From NCBI GenBank assembly GCA_020635135.1, contig JACKAJ010000015.1, forward strand, positions 1,364,001-1,428,000: 64,000 nucleotides of DNA, written 5' to 3'. Positions 54,177 through 63,302 of this stretch are shown here, piece after piece. The translations under genes and the position numbers were made by a program. Position 1 is the stretch's first letter, and each line of letters starts with the position of its first letter. The notes beneath the pieces were generated by a model. It did not search any database. It had not been told where the DNA came from and saw only the letters and a list, made by a program, of their open reading frames with translations. Source of the stretch: Halobacteriovoraceae bacterium. Its GTDB lineage: Bacteria; Bdellovibrionota; Bacteriovoracia; Bacteriovoracales; Bacteriovoracaceae.

Positions 54177-55286
54177 ATGGGTTTAAATTGTGGAATCGTA
54201 GGTTTACCAAACGTAGGAAAATCAACTATCTTTAGAGCGATAACTTCAAGTCCAGCAGAAGCTGCGAATTATCCCTTCTGCACGATTGAACCCAATGTCG
54301 GAATTGTTGAAGTTCCCGATGAAAGACTCACTAAAATTACGAACTTTATAAAACCTCAAAAAACGATTCCTTCAATAGTCGAGTTTGTGGATATTGCAGG
54401 CCTTGTCAAGGGCGCTTCTAAAGGTGAAGGTCTCGGGAACCAGTTTTTAGGTCACATCCGCCAAGTAGGAGCGATCTGTCATGTTGTGCGCTGTTTTGAT
54501 GATGACAATATTGTTCACGTTCACGGAAAAATTGATCCTCTGGGAGATATTACAACAATTAATTATGAACTTTGCTTAGCCGATTTGGAAACAGTTCAAA
54601 AAAGAAAAAATAATCTAGAAAAAATGCTCAAATCTCACGATAAAAAAGTCAAAGACCGAGCGGCTTTTACTAAGCCTTTGCTTGATAAAATAGAAACGGC
54701 ATTAGAGGAAGGTAAGTGTGCTCGTCACTTGCAATTTGATGAAGATGAACTGGAAGCAATTTCTGATTTACACCTCATCACTCTCAAAAAAGTTCTCTAT
54801 GTTTGCAATGTAGACGAAGATGCTCTTCCTGACGGCAATGAATATGTTGATAAAATTCGAGAACTCGCAAAAGAAGAGGGCTCTGAAGTTGTTGTGATCT
54901 GTGGGAAAATTGAATCAGAAATTGCCGATCTGGAAACCCCAGAAGAAAAACAAGAATTTTTAGAGAGTATTGGTCTTGAAGAGTCGGGGCTTTCTAAAAT
55001 GATCAAGGCCGGCTACAAACTTCTCGATCTCGATACCTATTTTACAGCCGGAGAAAAAGAAGTCCGGGCTTGGACTTTTCACCACGGAGCCAAAGCTCCT
55101 CAGGCTGCTGGAATTATCCACACCGATTTTGAAAAAGGTTTTATTAAGGCTGAAGTTTATCACTACGATGATCTCGTGAAGTTTGGAAGCGAACTAAAAG
55201 TGAAAGAAGCGGGTAAACTTCGCATTGAAGGAAAAGAGTATGTTGTTAAGGATGGCGACATTATGCATTTTCGCTTTAACGTCTAA
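54177..55286 (+). CDS. ychF: Ribosome-binding ATPase YchF (Obg family)
   Basis: Translation-associated P-loop NTPase of 369 residues. G1 is GLPNVGKST near residues 8-16, G3 DIAGLVKGASKGEG near 68-81, and the NxxE-type G4 position reads CNVDED. The C-terminal TGS domain ends GDIMHFRFNV. The ATG directly follows the pth stop codon with TGAGGA upstream, so it is coupled to pth. Confidence 0.96.
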   Translation: MGLNCGIVGLPNVGKSTIFRAITSSPAEAANYPFCTIEPNVGIVEVPDERLTKITNFIKPQKTIPSIVEFVDIAGLVKGASKGEGLGNQFLGHIRQVGAICHVVRCFDDDNIVHVHGKIDPLGDITTINYELCLADLETVQKRKNNLEKMLKSHDKKVKDRAAFTKPLLDKIETALEEGKCARHLQFDEDELEAISDLHLITLKKVLYVCNVDEDALPDGNEYVDKIRELAKEEGSEVVVICGKIESEIADLETPEEKQEFLESIGLEESGLSKMIKAGYKLLDLDTYFTAGEKEVRAWTFHHGAKAPQAAGIIHTDFEKGFIKAEVYHYDDLVKFGSELKVKEAGKLRIEGKEYVVKDGDIMHFRFNV

Positions 55287-55380
55287 ACTTTTCTAGTCAG
55301 GTTACAATTACTTTCAAACCACTTAAAATTGCCAACTTCTGTTCACACTTGGCTCCAGGTTGATGGAGCTCTAAACCGTT

Positions 55381-55473
55381 AATATTACAGTTTCTTTGGC
55401 GACTTCCGAAAGAGATTTCAAGCGAACAAATTATACTAACAATACGTTTGTGGTTTTAATTAAGGGGTCGATA
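55381..55473 (+). promoter_or_regulatory. Duplicated leader/promoter region, copy 1
   Basis: This segment is largely repeated at 57626-57725. Both contain ATTACAGTTT, GACTTCCGA, the 19-mer AGCGAACAAATTATACTAA, TTGTGGTT and a strong AAGGGGTC ribosome-binding site. The -10-like TATACT (55432-55437) is 31 bases from the start of GACTTCCGA in both copies, but no sigma-70 -35 box is at the right spacing. Confidence 0.75.
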
Positions 55474-56499
55474 ATGAAATATCTAATGATCTCAGCATTA
55501 TTAGCTATTCAATTTGTTACAACATCTTGTAGCAAAAAAGCTTTACCAACTGAAGAAATTTTAGGAACGACAGGTCTAGGCAGTGATTCTGGACTTGGAA
55601 ATCCGAACGATAAGGTTTGTCGAGAACATCCTGAGTATTGTGGAGGCAGTGAACTTCCACCACCTCCAGAGGATGAGCCGGAAGAAGAACCGGGAAATAA
55701 AGGTAACGGAACAGCAAGTGGAGCTGGTCAAGCCCCTGGTTGTACAGGAGTTCCTGGAGAAATTTGTCTTGGTGGGTATGATTCGGATAAAACGCCTGAA
55801 GATTTTCCAGTGAAAGTAGTTTACGGGAATCTGGGAGGAAATGCTCCTGCTGATATTGAAACTTATACTAAAAATTTCATTGAAAAAGTTAATAAAAATT
55901 TTGTCTATAAAGGTCATCGCTATATTAATTTGAAATACTATATGGCCGTTGAAGATAATGACGGTCAAAGTGACCGACAGTTGATCACAGAACATGCAGA
56001 AGCTGGTGTTTTGACGATGATATTAGTAGCAAACCTTCCTGGGGCAACAGCAGGATATGTTCAGAACTCTTGTGCTGAAATTGAAAAAGGCCAAGCTTGG
56101 ACTGTTTTTCAATTTAGAAATGTTAATGATGGTGTTATCGAGCACGAAAGTATGCACCTAAACTGTTTTCCTCACACATCTTCACAAAATGGTGGTACAC
56201 CGGTCTTCTTCTTGTCTGGTTACAATACGATGGAAGCCGTTTTAAGAAATAAGGGAAGTTTTAAACAACCTTTCGATCCAGAATTTAAAATATACGTTGA
56301 TGCTTAAAATAGATCTGATGCTCTTGTTACTAACGATAATATGGTCTTCGATACTCACAATGTTATGTATTATCGTGTTTTAGGAGATAGACCTGCCTTA
56401 TTTGTTGACACCAATGGTATTGGATTTCCTTGGTCTTATGCACTTCTTGAAGATTATTACTACTGGAAGTTTGTAAAAGGTAAGGTAAAAAAGATATAA
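55474..56499 (+). pseudogene. Metalloprotease-like lipoprotein, copy 1, interrupted by an in-frame TAA
   Basis: Starts at ATG 55474 with AAGGGGTC upstream; signal peptide and lipobox (FVTTSC, Cys near 19). The N-terminal region is near-identical to the copy at 57726 (DKVCREHPEYCGGSELPP), then an acidic/Gly linker. A zinc-like HESMH is near residues 223-227. TAA at 56305-56307 ends it after 277 residues, yet the same frame continues open for 63 more protein-like codons to TAA at 56497-56499, giving about 341 residues, close to the 319 of copy 2. This may be a recent nonsense mutation, stop readthrough or a sequencing error; TAA rules out selenocysteine. Confidence 0.7.
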
Positions 56500-56538
56500 T
56501 TTGAGCAGAAGATTCAGTTTGATGGACAAGGATGTCGT

Positions 56539-57531
56539 ATGTTTAAACTCTTAGCCTCTCTTATCATTCTATTGAGTTCTCAAGCCCAGGCATGCCCTGT
56601 ATCAGGTGTTGTTGGCGAATTATCAAATTGGCACGATGCTAATTGGTCTTTGTTTATGAAAAAAACAGGATGCACGCGAGAACAAATTAAAGAGAATTTA
56701 AAAAGAATTATTGATGACCCTAATAGCCCAGAAACTTTAGGGGAATACAAAACGAAATCATTTATCTATAACAAGGCAATATCTTTTCTTGGAAACTTTA
56801 CTGATTTTGATCCTGTTTCGGGAGGATTAGATCAAGAAACTAAAGACTATCTAAAAGATTTATACGAAAATCTTCATGAAAAAATGCAAGGGCTGTTTCC
56901 TGGAGTTTCAGGACAAGAATATAATTCTATGGTTAACTCTGTTAAATATGAGATTGTAGAAACGATCAAAAACACCGGTAGTCTCGAAGCTCTAGAACTT
57001 TATTCAGATTTTCTAAAAAATGAGACAGATCCATTCTTGGCAAAAAGTATTGTCGAGTACGCCGATATATTACGAGATAAATATGAAGTACAACAGTTCG
57101 ACAAAACCGATGATCGACGGGATTCGGAACAATACTATCCAAATCTAGATAAAGACATTTATGATCGTTTTACAGGTGTCGATGATCGCTTAATTGATGA
57201 AGCCTATCAAAAATTTGGATTGGAAGTTGATAGTTTTGTAACTAAAAACAAAGACAAGAGTAAATACCCTGCCATTTTCAATCAGATTGAACTTATGAGG
57301 GCCAACAAATTTGGCTTGAATGGGGAAAACGATGAAACTCGAGCTGTAGCAGCAATTGCCAAAGAGGATGATGATGATCCCTCTGGTTCAGGGATGAATA
57401 GCTCAGATGAGCATCGAGAGCCTCAGGGAGAGGATGAAACTTCCTCTGGAAATAACTTCTTTTTTATTCTTTTTGGGATGATTTTAGTCTTAGGAATCAT
57501 TGTCTTCATAAAAAAATCGGTTTCAAAATAA
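56539..57531 (+). CDS. Secreted protein with C-terminal membrane anchor, copy 1
   Basis: A 330-residue protein with a signal peptide (FKLLASLIILLSSQAQA), a mostly helical charged body, an Asp/Ser-rich linker ending REPQGEDETSSGN and one C-terminal membrane helix (FFFILFGMILVLGIIVFI) followed by a short basic tail KKSVSK. The same plan, with REP...SSNG before the helix, is found in the second copy at 58742, although the bodies have diverged strongly. It is the second gene of the duplicated unit, directly after the metalloprotease-like gene. Confidence 0.7.
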   Translation: MFKLLASLIILLSSQAQACPVSGVVGELSNWHDANWSLFMKKTGCTREQIKENLKRIIDDPNSPETLGEYKTKSFIYNKAISFLGNFTDFDPVSGGLDQETKDYLKDLYENLHEKMQGLFPGVSGQEYNSMVNSVKYEIVETIKNTGSLEALELYSDFLKNETDPFLAKSIVEYADILRDKYEVQQFDKTDDRRDSEQYYPNLDKDIYDRFTGVDDRLIDEAYQKFGLEVDSFVTKNKDKSKYPAIFNQIELMRANKFGLNGENDETRAVAAIAKEDDDDPSGSGMNSSDEHREPQGEDETSSGNNFFFILFGMILVLGIIVFIKKSVSK

Positions 57532-57625
57532 AGAAGAAAAGATAGCTCAAAATCAATGCCTTGAGAGTCAAAAGCGCCAACTTTTGTTACCAAACAACTT
57601 GAGAAATGGATACGCATAACCCCTT

Positions 57626-57725
57626 AAAATTACAGTTTTATCCGAGACTTCCGATAAAAAAATCAAGCGAACAAATTATACTAAAAATACTTTTACCGTT
57701 TGTGGTTAATTTTAAGGGGTCTACG
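57626..57725 (+). promoter_or_regulatory. Duplicated leader/promoter region, copy 2
   Basis: Matches 55381-55473 in the order ATTACAGTTT, GACTTCCGA (57646-57654), AGCGAACAAATTATACTAA (with TATACT at 57677-57682), TTGTGGTT and AAGGGGTC. It directly precedes the second metalloprotease-like lipoprotein gene. Confidence 0.75.
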
Positions 57726-58685
57726 ATGAAACTTCTTTTGATGACAGCATTACTTGCTTTTCAATTTGCGACAACTTCTTGTAGCAAAAAAGAACTTCCG
57801 TCTGAGCAGCTTTTAGGATCGACGGGACTGGGAAGTGATTCTGGAATTGGTAACCCCAACGATAAAGTGTGCCGCGAGCACCCTGAGTATTGTGGAGGAA
57901 GTGAACTTCCACCTCCTGAGGAAGAACCAGGTGATGAGGGAGCAAAAGAAGATCCACCGTTGAATGGTACAGAAATTCCAATGACATTCATTTACCTCAA
58001 ATCTGGTGGAACTTCATTAAGTGCAAATCCGATGGCCGATGCTGAAAAAACAATCGCAAGATTAAAGCAAAAATATAATTATAACGGTGAACAATTAGTT
58101 GATTTTAAAATTAAAGAAGCTAAAGAAGTGGAAGATACACAATACTTTAATACGACTTGTAATAATATTGGAGCAGTTGCCAATAAATATCCTTCACCAG
58201 ATTCTATGACGATGGTTTTTGTAAACTCACTAGCAAGTGGATGTTTAGGTGTTTCCTACTTGTGGGTATTTCCTTCAATGAACCAATCAGTGACTATGGC
58301 TCGTTACGATGCTGCTTATCAGAACCCTCAGCAAGCGGAAGTCGTGGATCACGAGTTTGGACATTCATTTGGTCTTCACCACGTCGCCAATACATACCAA
58401 GGAAGTACACCGGGAACAGGTATTAAAGGATTCAATGATTGGCTTAACATGGAAAGTGTTAATCAAAACAGACGATGCACAGAGAATTTTGATTACTATA
58501 TTCACAATGGTGGAAACAACACAGCAGCTACAGCTGGCGGGGTAACATGGAACTCTTTTGAGAATATCATGTATCCTTCAGCAGCTCCAAGACAGAACCC
58601 GCCTTCTTTCTTTACCGATGGTTATAACGTGGCCATGCCGAAAGCGATGAAGTGCTGGAACGAATTTGCCCAAAAAGACATCTAA
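57726..58685 (+). CDS. Secreted metalloprotease lipoprotein, copy 2 (HEFGHSFGLHH)
   Basis: A 319-residue predicted lipoprotein. The signal and lipobox (FATTSC, Cys near 19) are followed by the same DKVCREHPEYCGGSELPP segment as copy 1 and an acidic linker. The metzincin motif HEFGHSFGLHH is near residues 208-218, with a possible Met-turn MYPSAAP near 285. It is intact, unlike copy 1. ATG 57726 is chosen because AAGGGGTC precedes it; the frame is also open from 57606, but those codons fall in the duplicated leader. Function: probably cleaves an envelope or extracellular protein, substrate unknown. Confidence 0.8.
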   Translation: MKLLLMTALLAFQFATTSCSKKELPSEQLLGSTGLGSDSGIGNPNDKVCREHPEYCGGSELPPPEEEPGDEGAKEDPPLNGTEIPMTFIYLKSGGTSLSANPMADAEKTIARLKQKYNYNGEQLVDFKIKEAKEVEDTQYFNTTCNNIGAVANKYPSPDSMTMVFVNSLASGCLGVSYLWVFPSMNQSVTMARYDAAYQNPQQAEVVDHEFGHSFGLHHVANTYQGSTPGTGIKGFNDWLNMESVNQNRRCTENFDYYIHNGGNNTAATAGGVTWNSFENIMYPSAAPRQNPPSFFTDGYNVAMPKAMKCWNEFAQKDI

Positions 58686-58741
58686 AACTTGAGCGCTAAA
58701 CTTCAAATCTCAAGTCTCCGCAAAGATAGTGGAGGCTTGAG

Positions 58742-59707
58742 ATGAAAAATATCTTTATTTTATTCGTAACTTTTATAGCAATGAATGCTTGGTCTGTGAG
58801 TGATCAAATAATTGTCGAACAACTTATGGGCTTTCATGGAGCAGACTGGAAGAGCTATGTAAAAACTGAAGCCGATCGCCAGTCAGTCAAGAGTACGCTT
58901 GAAAGCATCATTTATAAGAAATTTGATTTTGGTAAATATAATTTTACTGACGAGGCCAGCATCGAGTCTCTTCGCCAAAGCGCGATTACTCAATATGGAC
59001 ACTTTGTCTCCGTCGATGAAAATGGAAACATTTCAGATAGTGACAGAAACACTATTGATCAAATTGCTGATGAAGCTGAATTTGATGGCTACGACTCTCA
59101 TAAAGCACTCGCTTTTTATGAGACATTGTCTTATATCGGAACACCAGAGATGCTTGAAAAGCTAAGCGGCTATCTGGAAAAGGCTGAAAACCTATCAACT
59201 GATTATACTGTTGCAGGCTTTATCGATCAGGCTCTCAATGGTTATGGCGGGATTGAGCGCGATCCTAATGTGGATAATAGTTATATCAATCCCTATAATC
59301 CTAATGTCAAAGATCCTTTTTATGAGAGAGGTGGAGACTGGAAAGACAGCCTGGATCGGATTTCTGATAACGTTAAAGACTCTTATAAAAAAGCGAAAAA
59401 GAAGTCCAAAGATAAATATTTTCTGGAGAGTTTTGAAAAATATGCCAGCAATCTCAAGGGTGCTGGAAAACAGCTTAAAAAGCACCAAAAAGAGATTAAA
59501 GCGACATCCATCGATTCAGATAATAACCCCAACAATAATTCGAATTCTCGTTCCATTGCCTCAGATGAAGATAAAAAAGAAGAAATTAATAGAGAACCAA
59601 GCTCACAGGATGAAGGACCAAGTAGCAATGGATGGCTTTATGGAGTATTCCTCCTAGTCATTTTAGGATCTCTACTCTTTTTTATTTTTAAATTTGTTAT
59701 TAAATAG
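58742..59707 (+). CDS. Secreted protein with C-terminal membrane anchor, copy 2
   Basis: A 321-residue protein with a signal peptide (KNIFILFVTFIAMNAWSVS), a helical acidic body, a Lys-rich segment, an Asn/Ser-rich linker ending REPSSQDEGPSSNG and one C-terminal helix (LYGVFLLVILGSLLFFIF) with tail KFVIK. GGAGG precedes the ATG. It is the partner of the metalloprotease at 57726, 56 bases upstream. It overlaps the convergent slt-type gene by eight bases. Confidence 0.7.
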   Translation: MKNIFILFVTFIAMNAWSVSDQIIVEQLMGFHGADWKSYVKTEADRQSVKSTLESIIYKKFDFGKYNFTDEASIESLRQSAITQYGHFVSVDENGNISDSDRNTIDQIADEAEFDGYDSHKALAFYETLSYIGTPEMLEKLSGYLEKAENLSTDYTVAGFIDQALNGYGGIERDPNVDNSYINPYNPNVKDPFYERGGDWKDSLDRISDNVKDSYKKAKKKSKDKYFLESFEKYASNLKGAGKQLKKHQKEIKATSIDSDNNPNNNSNSRSIASDEDKKEEINREPSSQDEGPSSNGWLYGVFLLVILGSLLFFIFKFVIK

Positions 59708-61697
59708 AAGAAGGTTTTCTTTCTTCCTCATCTCCTAATAGAAATTTATAGAAGAACATGTTTCTCATAATGAGTTTCACATATTTTCTTGTTTCATTGA
59801 AAGGGATCGATTCAATATTGAATAAATTTGAATCGTGAATGAGATAAGACTTCTTCCATCGGTCCACACGAGATTCTCCTGCATTATAAGCTGAAAGAAC
59901 TTCTATGAGGTTATTGTTATAGCGCTGGAGAAGATCTGATAGATAATTGACTCCAATTTTGATGTTCACATGGGGTTGAGTTAAGGTTTCTGTTGTTGCT
60001 TTTCGGTCAAAACGACGAGCTGTTCTTGGCATAAGCTGCATGAGCCCTGTTGCCCCAACTGCAGATTTAGCCTTGGGGTTAAATCCCGATTCTTGGCGAA
60101 TAAGGCTATAAAGAAAGATAGTATCGAGCCCATTATTAAGAGATTTAATTTCATCTTGGTAGGGCTTTGGAAAAAGCTTAGATAAAAGAGCATAAGAAAA
60201 CTGGATTTCATTTTCTTCGAGAGCATTAAAAACAATTTGAAATGAAGGAAGATAAGCGCCAATGTCGTTAAAATACTTAGCAATATTATAATAAAAATTA
60301 TTTTTAGCTATTTTTAAATCTTCTTCAGATCCAAGATTGCTAAAATAACGGTTTTTGATTATAGAAAATTCTTTGAGAAGAAAACCATTGGCATTTATTT
60401 TGTTCCAGATATTGAGACGATGAAAGTTGTTTTTATATTTTTGAACAAATTCTTTGGAAAAACCGTCACTATACTCATATTCAGAAGAATAGAAAGATTT
60501 AACAATTTTAAAATCTTCACCCTTAGCTTCTTGAAGCTCTTTCATGATGAGTGCGCTATAAAAACTTATAGGATTGTGGCGAACTGTTTCTTTGACTAGT
60601 CGAGAAGCTTCTTTGTGATTACCTGTTTTTTTGAGGACAAATCCTATCCAATACTGGTTTTGTGATGAAAGTGAAGAAAAGCGAGTAATGAGATTATTGT
60701 TTGTAATATACTGCATTGATTTTTTATATTGATTCTGCGTGAGATAACTCCAAAGGTAATTGAAATGAAGTTTATTTTCAATTTCAATGTCGAGAGTATA
60801 ATTATTTCTAATGAAATCGAGGGTAGAACGGGCCATGAGTTGAAAATTATTTCTCGTAAGAAAAAAGGCGAGGTTCACAATTTCATCAATTGATTCTGGA
60901 GAGTCAAAATGAGAAACATTTCTAGAGATAAGTCGTTTTATTTGAGGATAATAACGTTTAACAATTTTACCAATATTGGGCTTGCCACCATTGGGGTATA
61001 TTTTTCTTAAATAGGTTTTTAGATTATTAATCGCTCTGTCACTCTCATCTGCAAAGCCGTAACCATGTTCTGAAATAAGTTGGTTTAGTTTTGAACTTAT
61101 TGTTACGTAGTCTTTTAACTTTTTAGGCGGAGTCGTTTCGGTCTTTAGATAGTACTGAGTTAAATGATAGACGATACTTGTTTTATCCACAGTATTAGAA
61201 TATTTTTTGAGAAAAACTAAAAAATCTTTTTCATCAATACTTTTAACAAAGTATTCGATATTTTCCGCAACGAAGGAAGTGACCAGTGGGACTTGTTCTT
61301 TGGTGATATTAGAAAATTGATTTTTAACTTCTTTCAAACATTTCCATTTCAGATTTTCGGATAAATATTTAAAAGTATTCTCAGCCGTTAGTTTTTTATA
61401 TTGTTCATCACATTTAGTTGTTTTTTCACCAATGTTAGAAGCATTAATTATTTCTTTTAAACTTTCCAAGTAAGAAAGATAAGGAAAGTAAATTCCAGCT
61501 TTGATAGCCTTTTCCTTCGTATTTTCAAGATCTTCAACTGAAATGCGATCAAGTGCAATAGAATATTTGTGTATGATTAGTCGCCCAGCTTCTTCCGCCA
61601 TTTCCACATCGTTTTCGAGGGTTGCCGGGTGCTTAGAGGCACAAGAAATAAGGCATAGAAAGAGTGTGAAAATGTAGAAGGAATAATGAGTTCTCAA
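59700..61697 (-). CDS. Slt-type lytic transglycosylase lipoprotein
   Basis: Cleaves peptidoglycan glycan strands. It is 665 residues with lipobox LCLISC (Cys near 19). A long helical superhelix (about residues 30-480) precedes the catalytic SLT domain (about 500-650) with IRQESGFNPKAKSAVGATGLMQLMP, where the Glu of QES is the expected catalytic residue, and YNAGESRVDRW. This is the architecture of Slt70/MltE-type soluble lytic transglycosylases, here lipid-anchored. A long gap of 210 bases separates it from mrp upstream. Confidence 0.9.
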   Translation of the reverse strand: MRTHYSFYIFTLFLCLISCASKHPATLENDVEMAEEAGRLIIHKYSIALDRISVEDLENTKEKAIKAGIYFPYLSYLESLKEIINASNIGEKTTKCDEQYKKLTAENTFKYLSENLKWKCLKEVKNQFSNITKEQVPLVTSFVAENIEYFVKSIDEKDFLVFLKKYSNTVDKTSIVYHLTQYYLKTETTPPKKLKDYVTISSKLNQLISEHGYGFADESDRAINNLKTYLRKIYPNGGKPNIGKIVKRYYPQIKRLISRNVSHFDSPESIDEIVNLAFFLTRNNFQLMARSTLDFIRNNYTLDIEIENKLHFNYLWSYLTQNQYKKSMQYITNNNLITRFSSLSSQNQYWIGFVLKKTGNHKEASRLVKETVRHNPISFYSALIMKELQEAKGEDFKIVKSFYSSEYEYSDGFSKEFVQKYKNNFHRLNIWNKINANGFLLKEFSIIKNRYFSNLGSEEDLKIAKNNFYYNIAKYFNDIGAYLPSFQIVFNALEENEIQFSYALLSKLFPKPYQDEIKSLNNGLDTIFLYSLIRQESGFNPKAKSAVGATGLMQLMPRTARRFDRKATTETLTQPHVNIKIGVNYLSDLLQRYNNNLIEVLSAYNAGESRVDRWKKSYLIHDSNLFNIESIPFNETRKYVKLIMRNMFFYKFLLGDEEERKPSSI

Positions 61698-61907
61698 GTG
61701 GCCTCCTTGCCGTGAGCTTCTCTTTATAATATCGAAGAATTTAATGACTGTTAAACCTCTAAAATTTTTCCAACTTGTTTAGTTGGTAAAAAAATTTCTT
61801 CAAAATAAAGGGCATCTCAGGGGAAACAGTAAGACAAATGCATTAATTCCTTGATTAATTCACTCGACCTTTAGTAAGTTTGAGAAAAAATTAGAAAGGG
61901 CCATTTC

Positions 61908-63029
61908 ATGAATGACGCACGTGTTAAAGAATTGATTAAAGATATCCAAAACCCTAATTCAGGCAAAAGTCTTGTAGGAGAAAAGAGAATTGAAAATATC
62001 CAAATTGATGGTGAAAAACTTTCAATCACCTACCGTCGTGATGATATCACCCCTGTTCAAAAACGTGAGTTAGAAAGACAGATCCTTTCAGCACTTCGTG
62101 GGGAGTTTAAGGAAGATAACATAACATTAAAAACAGTATCCCAAAGATCAGAAGAAGTTTATAAATCCATCCCCAAACAGCAGCCAGGAGAGATGACTCA
62201 GCCAAAACAAGGAGCTCAGCTGCAAGTCGGACATGGGACAATTGGAAATAAAAGAAAAATCGAAGGTGTTAAAAAAGTAATAGCTGTTGCATCGGGAAAA
62301 GGTGGAGTTGGAAAATCCACATTTGCTGTCAATTTAGCCCGTTCTCTTCAGCATATTGGAAAAAAAGTTGGCCTACTCGATGCCGATATTTACGGGCCTT
62401 CACTTCCCATGCTTTTAAATAAGCGCAATGAAAAACCGATGAGCAGTGATAAGAAAAAAATTATCCCGATCGATGCTTATGGCATGAAATTTATTAGTTT
62501 TGGTCTTTTTATCAATGAAGGTGATCCTGTTATTTGGAGAGGTCCCATGCTAGGTGGAGTTCTCAATCAATTCTTCTTTGATGTGGACTGGGGAAAATTA
62601 GATTATTTGGTCGTGGATCTCCCTCCCGGAACCGGTGATGTGCAATTATCCCTTGTTCAAAATACAGAAGTTGATGGAGCCGTCATTATATCAACCCCGC
62701 AAGACGTGGCCCTTTTGGATGCTGTTAAAGCTCTCGAGATGTTTAAAAAACTTAATATCAATATTGCCGGTCTCGTTGAGAACATGAATTCTTTTATTTG
62801 TGATCAGTGTGACAAAGAACACTTTATCTTTGGAACCAAGGGAAGCTTAGAGAAGCGTGCCAAAGAACTAGGAGTTGATTATCTTGGGGGCATCCCTCTC
62901 GAGCAAGAGTTAAGAGAAGCTTCAGATATAGGAATTCCCTATATGGAAAACAATGACCACGAAGGAAAGAAAGCTTGGGAAGCTTATCTTCAAATAGCCA
63001 AGAATATTACAGAAAGAATAAGAGTCTAG
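61908..63029 (+). CDS. Mrp/ApbC-type iron-sulfur carrier ATPase
   Basis: Fe-S cluster scaffold/carrier of 373 residues. An N-terminal MIP18/DUF59-like domain (about 1-90) is followed by the deviant Walker A ASGKGGVGKSTFAV near residues 126-139, DADIYGPSLPMLL near 160 and the cluster-binding CxxC in FICDQCDKEHFIFG near 300. GGGCC precedes the ATG. No other Fe-S assembly gene lies beside it. Confidence 0.93.
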   Translation: MNDARVKELIKDIQNPNSGKSLVGEKRIENIQIDGEKLSITYRRDDITPVQKRELERQILSALRGEFKEDNITLKTVSQRSEEVYKSIPKQQPGEMTQPKQGAQLQVGHGTIGNKRKIEGVKKVIAVASGKGGVGKSTFAVNLARSLQHIGKKVGLLDADIYGPSLPMLLNKRNEKPMSSDKKKIIPIDAYGMKFISFGLFINEGDPVIWRGPMLGGVLNQFFFDVDWGKLDYLVVDLPPGTGDVQLSLVQNTEVDGAVIISTPQDVALLDAVKALEMFKKLNINIAGLVENMNSFICDQCDKEHFIFGTKGSLEKRAKELGVDYLGGIPLEQELREASDIGIPYMENNDHEGKKAWEAYLQIAKNITERIRV

Positions 63030-63110
63030 TCAGCGAGAAACCTTTGTAATCGCGAGTGAATATTAGTAAAATTGAAACATTATTCATATTTATTTTGAGG
63101 GTATTTTTTC

Positions 63111-63302
63111 ATGAAATCACAAAAGCATAACGAAGGTGAACTAGAAGAAATTGTTGTTAAAATTGAAAAAGAAGTGGCGGACTCCCTCAGAACAATGTCC
63201 AAAAATAGCAAGCTTTCAGTCGATGAAATTGTTGTTATTGCCTTGAAAAGATTTAGAGCATCACACGCAGACTACATGGGCGATGCTCCCGAATTCGAAT
63301 AA
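63111..63302 (+). CDS. Small ribbon-helix-helix-like protein (63 residues)
   Basis: An acidic N-terminus precedes a short strand (EIVVKIEKE) and two helices (VADSLRTMSKNSKLSVDEIV, then VIALKRFRASHADY), the layout of CopG/Arc-type ribbon-helix-helix proteins. It lacks a strong Shine-Dalgarno (GAGGGTATTTTTTC upstream). The stop codon coincides with the start of the second long hairpin element. A DNA-binding role is inference only. Confidence 0.6.
   Translation: MKSQKHNEGELEEIVVKIEKEVADSLRTMSKNSKLSVDEIVVIALKRFRASHADYMGDAPEFE

Noticed and set aside
56305..56307. Selenocysteine or pyrrolysine decoding at the internal stop
   Set aside because: The codon is TAA, whereas these use TGA or TAG.
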